The notes: generated from the letters alone by a model not told the origin. A stretch of DNA of 64,000 bases from Arthrobacter castelli DSM 16402 (GCF_000430705.1 NZ_AUMN01000007.1:62001-126000); one strand, 5' to 3'; counted from the first letter of the stretch, positions 33,204 through 42,235 are shown. Made by a program: numbers and translations.

Positions 33204-33863
33204 GTGGATTTTATGAGCCTGGGCACCTGGAATCCGGCTTTCTACCTTCTGATCGTTCCCTTAGTGGCATTGGACGCAGCCGTCCCCGCCGTGCCTTCCG
33301 AAGTATTCGTCGTGACCACCGGAGCGCTCGGAGCGGGCGGGCACCTGCACGTTGCCATCGCCATTCTGGTGGCGGCTATCGGCGCCTGGCTGGGCGACAC
33401 CATGGTCTACTACCTCTTCAAGCGGAAGCTGTCCCGGTTTCTGGACCGCTTCCGCTGGGGCCGCTGGCTGCACCGCGCCACGTTGAAGGCCTGCCACAAA
33501 GGCGGCAATTCCTCCACCTACGCAGCGATCATCGCCGGCCGGTTCATACCGGCCGGGCGCACGGCAACGATGGCGGCAGCGGGGATGGCCCATGTGCCCA
33601 CCCGGGGCTTCTTGCTGGCCAGCGCCGTCGGCTCGCTGATGTGGGCGTGCTGGCTGGTCGGACTGGGCTTCCTCACCGGTGCCGCAACGGACCTGCCGTG
33701 GTGGGGCAGCGCATTGATCGGGGTCGGGGTCGGTCTGGCCGTCGGTGCTGTCATCGCCGCATTGATTTCGATGAGGTCCGCCTGGCTGCGTCGGTACGCC
33801 CCTCACGAGGCGGAGCCTGCTCCTGAGGCGCGGACGCCTGCGGCCAGCACCACCGCGCCCTGA
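33204..33863 (+). CDS. DedA/VTT-family membrane protein
   Basis: The 219-residue protein has the VTT-domain layout: an N-terminal re-entrant hydrophobic segment with VPSEVF, a second AAIGAWLGDTMVYYLFKR segment, an amphipathic basic helix, then AAIIAGRFIPAGRTATMAAAGM, which is the DedA signature with conserved Arg residues, and two C-terminal membrane helices. DedA proteins are lipid scramblases/undecaprenyl-phosphate carriers. The start is GTG. It lies 33 nt after the pseudouridine synthase. Confidence 0.9.
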   Translation: MDFMSLGTWNPAFYLLIVPLVALDAAVPAVPSEVFVVTTGALGAGGHLHVAIAILVAAIGAWLGDTMVYYLFKRKLSRFLDRFRWGRWLHRATLKACHKGGNSSTYAAIIAGRFIPAGRTATMAAAGMAHVPTRGFLLASAVGSLMWACWLVGLGFLTGAATDLPWWGSALIGVGVGLAVGAVIAALISMRSAWLRRYAPHEAEPAPEARTPAASTTAP

Positions 33864-33865
33864 CC

Positions 33866-33935
33866 TGCGGGGATCGCTGGAGCATCCAGGATTCGGCGGG
33901 AGCATGCGGGGATCGCCGCGGCATCCGGGAATCGC
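33866..33935. repeat. Imperfect direct repeat between convergent genes
   Basis: Two ~31-nt copies (33866-33896 and 33905-33935) share TGCGGGGATCGC and GCATCC blocks. They fill the space between the convergent DedA and SRPBCC genes. They may form part of a bidirectional termination region. Confidence 0.5.
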
Positions 33936-33946
33936 CGCGACTCCCT

Positions 33947-34504
33947 TCACGCCTTGGTCTTTATATACTCCGCGTGGATAGCTTCCCAGGCCGGATAGAA
34001 ATCGTGCCACCAATGCGGCCAATCCATGACCTTACCGTCCAGCGCCTCCCGCAAGTGGTCCAGATGGGCATGCCAGCCCGCGGCACTCATCAGCGCGGTT
34101 TCGCCCACCGCGTTGACCACATTGCTGAACTTCAAGCGACAGCGACGCCCGCCGTCGTCGGCGTCCAATTCCCAGCGCAGCAAGCCGTGGGCGGAATTCG
34201 TGTACACCAGCAGGCGGGGCGGTTCGATCTGCAGGATCCGGCCGTTCCACCATTGACGATCAGCGTCGGCGACGTTGAGCCAGCGCAGGTCGAAGTGGCC
34301 GCCGACCTTCAGGCTGGCATCGGATTGGGCCAGCCACGCAATGGTGCCTTCAGCGGTGGTCAACGCCGCCCACACATCCTGAACAGGGTGCGGGTAGGAC
34401 CGTTCAAAATTGAGGGCTGTCCGTTCATCGTCAATCTGCTCGACGGCGCCGAGCCCGTATCTGCCCAGCTCCTTGTTCAGGTTTGCGTTGCCCACGCGGG
34501 CCAC
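33947..34504 (-). CDS. SRPBCC/AHSA1-like protein
   Basis: The 185-residue protein shows the START/Bet v1-like AHSA1 pattern: NFERSYPHPVQDVWAALTTAEGTIAWL at the N-terminus, a central GGHFDLRW strand, and the late GWHAHLDHLREAL helix. Such proteins bind hydrophobic ligands or act as co-chaperones. It is flanked by a possible repeat at its 3' end and is divergent from the DUF1684 gene. Ligand unknown. Confidence 0.88.
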   Translation of the reverse strand: MARVGNANLNKELGRYGLGAVEQIDDERTALNFERSYPHPVQDVWAALTTAEGTIAWLAQSDASLKVGGHFDLRWLNVADADRQWWNGRILQIEPPRLLVYTNSAHGLLRWELDADDGGRRCRLKFSNVVNAVGETALMSAAGWHAHLDHLREALDGKVMDWPHWWHDFYPAWEAIHAEYIKTKA

Positions 34505-34604
34505 CTTTCGACGTCGGACTTTAGGCCGGACTTTAATCCCGACTTTACGCTCCCGGTCCGCGGCGGGATTTGTTCAGGGCACCACAGGGCGTCAGACTTA
34601 AACA

Positions 34605-35444
34605 ATGCCTGGCGAACAACAGCAGCCGTCCGAGACCGAGTGGGCCGAGTGGCACGCCGCCCGCGAGGAGGCCCTCGCGGACCGGTCCGGATGGCTCACC
34701 CTTACCTCCTTCCAATGGCTTCCCGACGAACCCGGCGGGCTTGACCTGATTCCCGGCTTGTGGAGCAGCAGCGAAACGACGGCGGCGGTCACCACCGACG
34801 GCGGCGACGGATTCCGCATCGACGAACCGGCCCCCGGCTCGGCACAGGTTCCGGGCCAGCACGTCAGCGGCACCATCACCGCCCGGCTCTCGAACGGGGA
34901 CTCGCTGATGTGGCTGCGTCACGAAGACGTGGTGGTGGAACTGGCGATGCGCTCCGACCGCTATGCCATCCGGACCCGGGACGCGGATGCTTCCACGCTG
35001 GCCAATTTCGACGGCGTCCCCACCTTCGATTACTCGCCGGGGTGGGTGCTGACCGGGCAGTTCCTTCCCTATCCGGAGCCGCGGCACGAGGAGGTGGCGT
35101 CCGCACGGGAAGACGTCACCATCGGTGTGATGGCCGCCGGTGAGGTGGAGTTTGAGTACGACGGCGGCACGCACCGGCTCGCTGCCACGTCCTCGGCGTC
35201 GGGCTCCCTGGTGTTGAACTTCCATGACGACACCAACGGCGACACCACCGCGGACTGGCGGTTCGTGCAAATCCCGGCACCCGACGACGACGGCACCATG
35301 GTGATCGACTTCAACCGGACGATCAATTACCCGTTCAGCTTCACCGACTTCGGAGCGTGCCCGGCACCGGTGGAGAAGAACCGGCTCGAATTCGCGGTTG
35401 ACGCCGGCGAAATGGCGCCCCGTGACGGCGGGCTGGCTAAATGA
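34605..35444 (+). CDS. DUF1684 family protein
   Basis: The 279-residue protein matches the DUF1684 pattern: WHAAREEALADRSGWLTLTSFQWL at the N-terminus, a middle GVPTFDYSPGWVLTGQFLPYP block, then YDGGTHRLAATSS and the C-terminal FNRTINYPFSFTDFGACPAPVEKNRL. The last block, with conserved Asn, Tyr, Cys and Pro, is the strongest family signature. No signal peptide is seen. Function is unknown; the family is common in actinobacteria. Its last 8 bp overlap the convergent acyl-CoA dehydrogenase gene. Confidence 0.9.
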   Translation: MPGEQQQPSETEWAEWHAAREEALADRSGWLTLTSFQWLPDEPGGLDLIPGLWSSSETTAAVTTDGGDGFRIDEPAPGSAQVPGQHVSGTITARLSNGDSLMWLRHEDVVVELAMRSDRYAIRTRDADASTLANFDGVPTFDYSPGWVLTGQFLPYPEPRHEEVASAREDVTIGVMAAGEVEFEYDGGTHRLAATSSASGSLVLNFHDDTNGDTTADWRFVQIPAPDDDGTMVIDFNRTINYPFSFTDFGACPAPVEKNRLEFAVDAGEMAPRDGGLAK

Positions 35445-36627
35445 TCGCCGAAACGCCCGTGATGTCCCGCCCCGCAATGAGCGTATTGATTTCCCGGCTG
35501 CCCTCATAGGTGTAGATCGCCTCGGCGTCGGAAAACACCTTCGCCATGCCGTAGTCGGTGACGATTCCGTTGCCGCCGAGAATCCCCCGGCCCAGCGCCA
35601 CAGTTTCCCGCATCCGCGCTGAGGTATACGACTTGGCCAAGGCCGCCTGCGGCATGTCCACCCGGCCGGGCTCCTCCGGGCTGCCGTAATCAGCCTGCTG
35701 CAGCTGGGCAACCCGGGTCATCATTGACATGCTGGCCACCGCGTTGCCCAGCATCTGCACCAGCTGTTCCTGGATCAGCTGGAATCCAGCGAGCGGCTTG
35801 CCGAACTGGTAACGCTCCACGGCGTAGCGGCGGGCGATGTCGAAGGCCGCCAGCTGCTGCCCCACGGCCTGCCACCCCACCTGGATCCGTGAGGCGCGGA
35901 GCAGGTGCTTGGTGTCATCGAAGCTGAAAATGCCGGCGAACCTGTCGGATTCGTCCACCCGGACGCCGTCCAGCACGATATCGGCGTTCTGCACCGTTCG
36001 CAGGGCGATCTTGTTTTCGATCTTGGTGCGGTGCACGCCGGGCAATGTGGCGTCGAGGATGAAGCCCCGGATTTCGCCCGTGTCCGCGTCAGCGGCCCAC
36101 ATCAGCATGTAGTCGCAGAAGGTGCCATTACCGATCCACCGCTTCGCGCCGTTGAGGATCCAGCTGTCCCCGTCGCGGGTGGCGGTGGTGGCCATCCCGC
36201 CGGCGACATCGGAGCCATGGTCGGGCTCGGTCAGGGCGAAGGCGCCGGTGGTGCGCAGGTTCATCGCGTCGTCGAGCAGCCTGTCCTGCTGCTCCGCCGA
36301 TCCAAACCGGTGCAGGGCGTCGACGAAGAGGTCGTGATGGACCATGAAGAATGTGGCGATGGAGGTGTCGCACCGCGTCATTTCGGCGATCACCATCCCG
36401 GCGAACAGGTGGCCGTACCCCTGCTGGACCGGAGTGCTCAGGCCGAGCCCGCCGAGCTTGGGCAGCAACTCGTACGGGAACCGGTCCTGGTTCCACCAGT
36501 TGCCGGCCTCGGGCGCCACCTCCTTGTCCAGGAAATCACGCAATTGCGCCAGCTTGTCTCGTTCAGCATCGCTGAGCAGTTCTTCGAAGGAGAAATAGTC
36601 GGCCGAGGGCAAGTCCTCGAGGTTCAT
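35437..36627 (-). CDS. Acyl-CoA dehydrogenase (glutaryl-CoA dehydrogenase-like)
   Basis: The 396-residue flavoenzyme oxidises acyl-CoA to enoyl-CoA. FAD-binding ALTEPDHGSDVAGG and GAKRWIGNG are present, and the catalytic glutamate lies in IYTYEGSREINTLIAGR, the position seen in glutaryl-CoA and short-chain enzymes. The sequence VHHDLFVDALHRFGS also fits the glutaryl-CoA/ACX4 branch. Electrons would pass to ETF. It follows an SDR dehydrogenase gene by 27 nt on the same strand, suggesting a short catabolic operon for an amino acid or fatty acid. Substrate chain length is not certain. Confidence 0.92.
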   Translation of the reverse strand: MNLEDLPSADYFSFEELLSDAERDKLAQLRDFLDKEVAPEAGNWWNQDRFPYELLPKLGGLGLSTPVQQGYGHLFAGMVIAEMTRCDTSIATFFMVHHDLFVDALHRFGSAEQQDRLLDDAMNLRTTGAFALTEPDHGSDVAGGMATTATRDGDSWILNGAKRWIGNGTFCDYMLMWAADADTGEIRGFILDATLPGVHRTKIENKIALRTVQNADIVLDGVRVDESDRFAGIFSFDDTKHLLRASRIQVGWQAVGQQLAAFDIARRYAVERYQFGKPLAGFQLIQEQLVQMLGNAVASMSMMTRVAQLQQADYGSPEEPGRVDMPQAALAKSYTSARMRETVALGRGILGGNGIVTDYGMAKVFSDAEAIYTYEGSREINTLIAGRDITGVSAII

Positions 36628-36654
36628 GTGGCGTCCTTAGGGAATCGGGGAAGC

Positions 36655-37428
36655 TTATTTCGGCGCCATGCGGATTGCGCCGTCGAGCCGGATCGTTTCG
36701 CCGTTCAGCATTGGGTTTTCCACGATATGGGCAGCGAGCGCAGCATATTCGTCCGGCTTGCCCAGGCGGGACGGATGCGGCACCTGCGCCCCAAGGGAAT
36801 CCTGCGCCTCTTGTGGAAGTCCGGCCATCATCGGCGTCTCGAAAATCCCGGGGGCAATTGCCATCACCCTCACCTGTGAACGGGCGAATTCCCGCGCCAG
36901 CGGCAGCGTCATCGCGGCCACGGCGCCCTTGGACGCGGCATAGGCTGGCTGGCCGATCTGCCCATCGAAAGCAGCCACCGAAGCGGTATTGACGACAACG
37001 CCACGTTCGGGCCCGCCGTCGCCGTCGACCGGTTCAGTCTGCACCATGGCCGCGGCAGCCAGGCGGGTGACATTGAAGGTGCCGATCAGGTTGATTTGGA
37101 CGACTTGCTGGAACTTCTCCAGCGGCAGCACGCCCTCGCGGCCCAGCACCTTGCCCGGTGTCGCCACCCCGGCGCAATTGACCACCATGCGCAGCGGGCC
37201 GCGTTCGACGGCGGCATCCACCGCCGCCTGGACCTGCTCCTCACGTGTGACGTCGGCAGGCACAAATGCCGCCCGCTCCCCCAGCTCGGCCGCATACTCG
37301 CTGCCGCGGGACTGGGGCAGATCCACGATCACCACGGAAGCGCCGCCGTCGTACAACTTTTTGGCAGTGGCAGCGCCGAGACCGGATGCTCCGCCGGTGA
37401 TCAGCGCGACTCCGCTTGAGATGTCCAT
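36655..37428 (-). CDS. SDR-family 3-hydroxyacyl-CoA dehydrogenase-like
   Basis: The 257-residue short-chain dehydrogenase has the cofactor motif TGGASGLG (residues 11-18), an acidic residue after the second strand (VIVDLPQS) favouring NAD, the NCAG strand motif and the catalytic [33 protein letters not shown] closely resembles type II 3-hydroxyacyl-CoA dehydrogenase (HSD17B10-like). It probably oxidises a hydroxyacyl-CoA to a ketoacyl-CoA, one step after the adjacent acyl-CoA dehydrogenase. An enoyl-CoA hydratase for the step between is absent here. Confidence 0.9.
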   Translation of the reverse strand: MDISSGVALITGGASGLGAATAKKLYDGGASVVIVDLPQSRGSEYAAELGERAAFVPADVTREEQVQAAVDAAVERGPLRMVVNCAGVATPGKVLGREGVLPLEKFQQVVQINLIGTFNVTRLAAAAMVQTEPVDGDGGPERGVVVNTASVAAFDGQIGQPAYAASKGAVAAMTLPLAREFARSQVRVMAIAPGIFETPMMAGLPQEAQDSLGAQVPHPSRLGKPDEYAALAAHIVENPMLNGETIRLDGAIRMAPK

Positions 37429-37602
37429 TCATCCTCCTTGATGAGCTGGCATGGCCTTGGAAAGCCCGGCGCCGCGGGATGCGGCACCGGGCGAGGTTCT
37501 CCCTCGAGCTTAGCCGCTCCGTTGGAGGCACCGCACAGCACGGTATCGGGAGCGGGTCGGGCAGCGCGGCCACCTCCGTACCGGGTCGCCGGGGCGCCGG
37601 GC

Positions 37603-37711
37603 CGAAGGCACCTTCCCGCTCGAAGGCACCTTCCCGCTCGATGGCACCTTCCCGCTCGATGGCACCTTCCCCACTCGAAGGCACCTTCCCGCGCGATGGC
37701 ACCTTCCTGCG
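37603..37711. repeat. Intergenic 18-nt minisatellite
   Basis: Six head-to-tail copies of CGAAGGCACCTTCCCGCT (copy 4 is 19 nt; A/T differs in the third position in some) fill 37603-37711. Each unit contains AAGGCACCTT, itself an imperfect inverted repeat (AAGG/CCTT), so the array could fold in many ways. It lies between the divergent SDR gene and the RHH-VOC pair. Confidence 0.85.
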
Positions 37712-37822
37712 ACGACCTTGCACGGGCCGGGAGTAATTCCGGCCCTTCCAGGTACAAACCGCTCTTTTTCCGCCTGACTTACTCCCCGGCGGAACAGGTT
37801 CCACAACGCGCTCCTAGGGTGC

Positions 37823-37828
37823 TAGCAT
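37823..37828 (+). promoter_or_regulatory. Likely -10 element for a leaderless RHH transcript
   Basis: TAGCAT ends eight nt before the RHH ATG, which has no Shine-Dalgarno upstream. This spacing would start the mRNA at or next to the ATG, as is frequent in actinobacteria. No clear -35 is visible. Confidence 0.45.
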
Positions 37829-37835
37829 ATTAGCC

Positions 37836-37985
37836 ATGACGGAAGGAACCGCCGCCAAGGCACAGTTCAATGTGTACCTGCCCCCGGAGCTGATCAAACG
37901 GGTCAAGCACCGGAGCATCGACGAAGGCACGAGTCTCTCCGCCCTGGTGGAGCGGGCCTTGACCGACTACTTGGAGGAGAAGTAA
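37836..37985 (+). CDS. Ribbon-helix-helix (CopG/Arc-like) protein
   Basis: A 49-residue protein with a single RHH fold: the beta strand [15 protein letters not shown], a helix with [14 protein letters not shown] and a second helix [15 protein letters not shown] dimers usually bind DNA operators. The gene is immediately followed by the VOC gene in a TAAATG junction and has no ribosome site, so it may be translated from a leaderless mRNA. It could autoregulate the pair or be an antitoxin without an obvious toxin; the VOC gene is not a toxin. Small size explains why standard ORF lists would miss it. Confidence 0.75.
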   Translation: MTEGTAAKAQFNVYLPPELIKRVKHRSIDEGTSLSALVERALTDYLEEK

Positions 37986-38816
37986 ATGCTGCGCGTACGC
38001 CCCATCCACTTCACGTCCCGGATGGCCGACTACCGGAAACTGCTGACCGGCCTCGGGCTCAGCGTCAGCGTCGACAATGACGGTTACACCGAGTTCGACG
38101 CCGGCAGCGGGCGGATGGCGATCCATCTCGCCGAATCCGGTGCCGCCGACGACGGCACCACCGCGCTGGGCTTCGAGATCCGCGACCTCGACGAATTCAT
38201 CCGCCGCACCAACGAGGCGGGGACGACGGCGAAGGTCTACGAGGCGGGGCACGGCACTGCGGCGAAAATCACCGCTGCCGACGGACTGGTGTTCCTGTGC
38301 GACCCCGTCCCGGCGAACACCTTCCCGGAAGCGGGCCAGGGAGCCGCCCCGGGGGCCAGCCCGGACGCCCTGCACAATCCGGGCACCGGCCCGGACACCC
38401 TGCACAACCCGGAAACCGCCCCGGACGCCCTGCACAACCCGGAAACCGCCCCGGACCCCGCCCTGTCGGTGCTGCCCCTGTGGATGACACCCGACGTCGA
38501 CGGCGCCCGGAAAGTCCTCGACAACATCGGAGCAAAGCCCCGGATCATCGCCGATGCCGGCACCTGGGTCGACCACCGGGCCAAAAATGGCGGACTGGTC
38601 GCGGCCCACCAGGATGCTGAAGTCGAAGTCCTGATGGCCTTCGAATACGACGGTGCCCTCGAGACGTTGCAGTCCCGGCTGGCCGACGTCTCGATTGAAG
38701 CCACGATTATCGACGAGAACTACGGCAAGAGCCTGCGCCTGCCGGATCCCGATGGCGGCGAAATCTGGGTCAACCAGAAACAGTCGGACCTGCACGGTTA
38801 CACGCGCGCCGAATAG
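37986..38816 (+). CDS. Two-domain VOC (glyoxalase/bleomycin-resistance-like) protein
   Basis: The 276-residue protein contains two vicinal-oxygen-chelate modules (about residues 1-105 and 160-272). The linker carries three perfect or near-perfect copies of a decapeptide (ALHNPETAPD type, residues 128-157; coding repeat at 38367-38456). The typical metal ligands are only partly recognisable, so activity is uncertain. It begins directly after the RHH stop and is probably co-transcribed with it. Other VOC proteins include dioxygenases, glyoxalases and drug-binding proteins; none can be picked. Confidence 0.85.
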   Translation: MLRVRPIHFTSRMADYRKLLTGLGLSVSVDNDGYTEFDAGSGRMAIHLAESGAADDGTTALGFEIRDLDEFIRRTNEAGTTAKVYEAGHGTAAKITAADGLVFLCDPVPANTFPEAGQGAAPGASPDALHNPGTGPDTLHNPETAPDALHNPETAPDPALSVLPLWMTPDVDGARKVLDNIGAKPRIIADAGTWVDHRAKNGGLVAAHQDAEVEVLMAFEYDGALETLQSRLADVSIEATIIDENYGKSLRLPDPDGGEIWVNQKQSDLHGYTRAE

Positions 38817-38849
38817 CCGTCGGCGGCAGAATTCGATACAACATAGAGA

Positions 38850-39392
38850 ATGAGTTCTGTGCGCACTCCCGATCCTTACCCCGGCTGGCTCTCCGAAGCA
38901 GACCTGCATGAAGCCCGCCAGCGGTTGCCCCTGGTGTACGTCGAGGCCGTCCCGGTCCGTCTTGATCCGCTGGGGTGCGTCACGGACGTGGGGCTGCTGT
39001 TGCAGCCGTCGGACGAAGGCACCATGGTGCGCACGCTGGTGTCGGGGCGCGTGCTGTACCGGGAAACTGTCCGGGCCGCGCTGCTGCGCCATCTGGAAAA
39101 GGACCTGGGACCGATGGCGTTGCCGCAGCTGCCGGTCTCCCCCGTCCCGTTCACGGTGGCCGAGTTTTTCCCCTCGCCGTCGCAGACCGGGCTGACCGAT
39201 GAACGGCAGCACGCCGTCGCACTGGCCTATGTGGTGCCGGTCACCGGTGAATGCGAGCCCCGCCAGGACGCCCTGCAGTTGAGTTGGCTCACACCCGCCG
39301 AGGTGCTGTCCGAGCAGGTGTTGTCCGAGTTCCCGGGCGGCCGCGGCGACTTGGTGCGGCAGGCCCTGGCCTACGCCGGCTGGGGCCGCTGA
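38850..39392 (+). CDS. DUF4916 / Nudix-like hydrolase
   Basis: The 180-residue protein aligns by pattern with the actinobacterial DUF4916 group of Nudix-like proteins. The Nudix box is degenerate: SGRVLYRETVRAALLRHLEKDLG has Glu and Arg at roughly box positions but lacks the REUXEE triad, so catalysis is questionable. N-terminal PGWLSEADLHEARQRLPLVYVEAVPVRLD is also characteristic of the group. The gene is 34 nt after the VOC gene. Confidence 0.8.
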   Translation: MSSVRTPDPYPGWLSEADLHEARQRLPLVYVEAVPVRLDPLGCVTDVGLLLQPSDEGTMVRTLVSGRVLYRETVRAALLRHLEKDLGPMALPQLPVSPVPFTVAEFFPSPSQTGLTDERQHAVALAYVVPVTGECEPRQDALQLSWLTPAEVLSEQVLSEFPGGRGDLVRQALAYAGWGR

Positions 39393-39575
39393 CCGACGTC
39401 GGCCGGGGCGCTGACCGCCGTCGGCATACGTCCCGCCACCTGCTGTAAGGTCGTCTCAGACCCCATTTCATCTGCCTTACGGCGGACACGCACGCAGTGC
39501 CCGATATTGGCCGGTACTGCTGCGGAAACTTCCTATACTTGTCTGTAGTTGGGCAAATAGATCAAGGAGTTGTGC

Positions 39576-40268
39576 ATGACCGGCAGCGAGCAGCCAGAAT
39601 CACCGGCCGGAGCCGCCGGCGCGGTGATTCCTCCTGCCCCGAAACGCCGCCCCGCGCCGTCGGGAACTGCAGAGGCGGTGGTCGCGCAGGCGGCGCAGGC
39701 CCACCCCAATCATGCCGCGTTGCAGCGCATCGCCAAGCGTCTGTCCAAGGGGCTGAACGCCAAATCCGGCAGCAGCCTGTCGGATGTGAAGGACATGGCC
39801 CAGCTGTTGTTCATCGACCTGGGCGATTCCACGAATGCCATGCCCGTGTGCCAGCTGATTACCGAGTTACCCTATGACGGCGCCCACGGCCGCTGGATCG
39901 GAATCGAAGGATGCCTGGCAATCGCCTCCTACATCGCGGCCGAAAACGGTGAAGAGAAGCTCTCCGCGGACTACGCCCACAAATTGCGGGCACCGGACCG
40001 GGAGAGCATGGACGACTTCCGGGACAAGATCAATGCCCGTGTCCGGCAGCGCCAGCTCAACGAGCCCAACCTCTATGACCGCGAAATCGCCCGCGCAGCG
40101 GCCGCCGTCGACAAGAAGACCGAACTGGACTGGCGCAAGCTCCGCGTGCAGTCCCTGCTGTACTTGCTGGCGCACGAGGGTTCGGAAACCTACAGCGGCG
40201 AGGAACTGGAGCGGTTGACCAGCAACGAGCTGGGGGCCATCCGGACGCTGGTGGGCGACGGCAAATAA
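39576..40268 (+). CDS. Conserved hypothetical soluble protein
   Basis: A 230-residue protein, no signal or membrane segment. The first ~50 residues are Pro/Ala-rich. Residues 50-230 are mostly helical with charged surfaces (RIAKRLSKGLNAKSGSSLSDVKDMAQLLFI; ERLTSNELGAIRTLV). I recognise no domain. AAGGAG lies 6 nt before the ATG, and TATACT at 39534-39539 is a plausible -10. The region from 39393 to 39575 otherwise holds no gene. Confidence 0.75.
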   Translation: MTGSEQPESPAGAAGAVIPPAPKRRPAPSGTAEAVVAQAAQAHPNHAALQRIAKRLSKGLNAKSGSSLSDVKDMAQLLFIDLGDSTNAMPVCQLITELPYDGAHGRWIGIEGCLAIASYIAAENGEEKLSADYAHKLRAPDRESMDDFRDKINARVRQRQLNEPNLYDREIARAAAAVDKKTELDWRKLRVQSLLYLLAHEGSETYSGEELERLTSNELGAIRTLVGDGK

Positions 40269-40307
40269 GCTGTTCCGCCCGTCATGGTTCGGGAGTATGG
40301 TCGAAGC

Positions 40308-41042
40308 ATGGCGGGAATCACTGAACAGCGTGATCTGAGTGTCCACATCTATGCGGACGCCGCCCAGGTGTGGGTGATGCTCCGCGAGCCCTCCAAAGTG
40401 GCGCAATGGCACGGCTGGGATTACGAGGAACTCGACGACGAGATCAAGCAGATCTACTTCACCAATGATGTCGAGGACGAACAGCACAGCGTCCTCACCG
40501 TAAATGGCGGCGACCGTTTTGTGCTGGCCCCCGTCGGTGATGGCACTCAGGTGACGCTGGAACGGGCACCACGCGATTCCATCACATCGGCGGCCGATTA
40601 CGACGTCGTCACCGAAGGCTGGATCACGTTCCTGCAGCAGTTGCGGTTCGCGCTGGAACGTCACCCGAAGGCGAATCGGCGCACCATATTCCTGGCCGGC
40701 ACCCCGCGCAGTTCCGATCCGGTTGCGGGGCAACTGGGACTGACCGGCCTGCCCGAACCCGGCGACGAGTACTCGGTGCAGGCTGCCACTGGCGAGGACC
40801 TGAGCGGCAAGGTCTGGTTCCGTTCCGAACACCAGCTCGGCCTCACCGTGAACCATTATGCCGACCACGGCCGCGGGCTATTGATCGTCGCCGACACTCC
40901 CCCGACAGAGGACAGGCCCGACGGCGGGGCGATGGTGATCGCCTCGACGTACGAACTCGGGGCAAGGGACCTCCAGGCCATCCGCTCCCGCTGGGACAGT
41001 TGGAGGCAACAGAACCTGTCCGACTCCGACCCGCTGCTTTAG
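40308..41042 (+). CDS. SRPBCC domain protein
   Basis: The ~244-residue protein begins with an SRPBCC-like half (VHIYADAAQVWVMLREPSKVAQWHGWDYEELDDEI), followed by a second half (FLAGTPRSSDPVAGQLGLTGLPEPGDEYSVQAATGEDLSGKVWFRS) of related beta-rich character. This resembles START-family ligand-binding proteins. I prefer ATG 40308; GTG/ATG codons a few residues upstream are alternatives and none has a strong ribosome site. Its last 4 bp overlap the convergent FUSC gene. Confidence 0.8.
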   Translation: MAGITEQRDLSVHIYADAAQVWVMLREPSKVAQWHGWDYEELDDEIKQIYFTNDVEDEQHSVLTVNGGDRFVLAPVGDGTQVTLERAPRDSITSAADYDVVTEGWITFLQQLRFALERHPKANRRTIFLAGTPRSSDPVAGQLGLTGLPEPGDEYSVQAATGEDLSGKVWFRSEHQLGLTVNHYADHGRGLLIVADTPPTEDRPDGGAMVIASTYELGARDLQAIRSRWDSWRQQNLSDSDPLL

Positions 41043-42145
41043 CGGCCGACGGTCTCCGGGCCCTTCAGCGAGGCGGCCCGTTCACGCATCAGCACGACGA
41101 CGGCGACGCCCACCAAGGCGCCGATCACCGTCTCCAGCGTCCGGTCCACCAGCAGATCCGCGGGGTCTGGCTGCGTCACCAGGAACGACATCAGCAGGGC
41201 CAGGGGCGTGATAAAGAATAGTGCCACGGTGTAATGGCGCTGCACAAACATCTCGGCGAGGAATTGCAGCACCACCAGCAGCAGCACGATGTGCCAGGGA
41301 AGCAGCGGCAGCGCGAGGATGGCCGCGGTCACTGCGACGCCGCCCAGCGTGCCGACGATCCGGTGCACGGCCCGGGCCAGCCGGCCGGCCAGGGTGGGAG
41401 CCGCAATCGGGACGACGGCGGCCACCATCGCCCAGTAGCTGTGGCCGATATCGGCGAACGTGGCAAGGCCGCCGGCGATGGCGGCGGCAACGGCGTAACG
41501 CAGCGCGTGCACCATCAGCGCTGACCAGTCCACGGGTTGTTGCGGGGCCGGCCCGATGGGGGCTGGACCGGACAGGTCCGGCCGGATCTGCGCGGGGGCG
41601 GGACGCTCCGAAGCTGGCAGCCGCGCACCGATATCGCCTGATCTCCGCAGTTTTCGAACGACGGCGGGCACGGCGCCGAGGAACAGGCACCACAACACGC
41701 TCGCAGTTCCTACCGTCAGCGCCTGCCACCACGGCGGCACTTCGGGCAGGGACGCGACCGCCGCAAAGGCGAAGACAAAGAACAAGGAACCCGGAGGCTT
41801 CAGACGCCAGTAGTCCGCGGCGACAGATCCGGCTCCGGCGACCACCGCCGTCGTTATCACTATGGCCCATGGCGACGCGCCGATCGACGCATATGCGCCT
41901 CCCAGCCCGAGGCAGGCCACCAGGATGAAGCCGGCGATCGACTGGTGCTGGAATCTCCGGCCGGCAATCTCTGCCTTGGCGTAGATCCCGCTGAACGCAC
42001 CAAACGCGGCGAAAATGGTCAGGTCGATGCGCCCGATGGCCAGTACCACCAGCAGCGGCACGGCAATACCCAGTGCGATACGGGCTGCCGGATAGTGGTC
42101 CCTCTGGGATGGAGCCATGGTGAAGAAATCGCGCACATGGTTCAT
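41039..42145 (-). CDS. FUSC (aromatic acid exporter-like) membrane protein
   Basis: The 368-residue protein has two blocks of hydrophobic segments separated by a ~50-residue Pro-rich cytosolic loop. The C-terminal block (SYWAMVAAVVPIAAPTLAGRLARAVHRIVGTLGGVAVTAAI) is the FUSC/YccS signature with the conserved RxxxRxxGTxxG motif. Family members export aromatic carboxylic acids such as fusaric acid; here the substrate is unknown. It is one gene, convergent with SRPBCC. Confidence 0.88.
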   Translation of the reverse strand: MNHVRDFFTMAPSQRDHYPAARIALGIAVPLLVVLAIGRIDLTIFAAFGAFSGIYAKAEIAGRRFQHQSIAGFILVACLGLGGAYASIGASPWAIVITTAVVAGAGSVAADYWRLKPPGSLFFVFAFAAVASLPEVPPWWQALTVGTASVLWCLFLGAVPAVVRKLRRSGDIGARLPASERPAPAQIRPDLSGPAPIGPAPQQPVDWSALMVHALRYAVAAAIAGGLATFADIGHSYWAMVAAVVPIAAPTLAGRLARAVHRIVGTLGGVAVTAAILALPLLPWHIVLLLVVLQFLAEMFVQRHYTVALFFITPLALLMSFLVTQPDPADLLVDRTLETVIGALVGVAVVVLMRERAASLKGPETVGR

Positions 42146-42235
42146 TAGAGGGTCCGGCGCCGTCCTGTCAGGTGGTGGTGAACGACGGCGGCTCTGGCAT
42201 CGATACGAGGAAAGGGCGCTTCCAGTTTATCGCAG

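Noticed and set aside
37603-37711. Possible CRISPR or origin iterons
   Set aside because: Units abut without spacers and there are no cas or replication genes; listed as a minisatellite instead.
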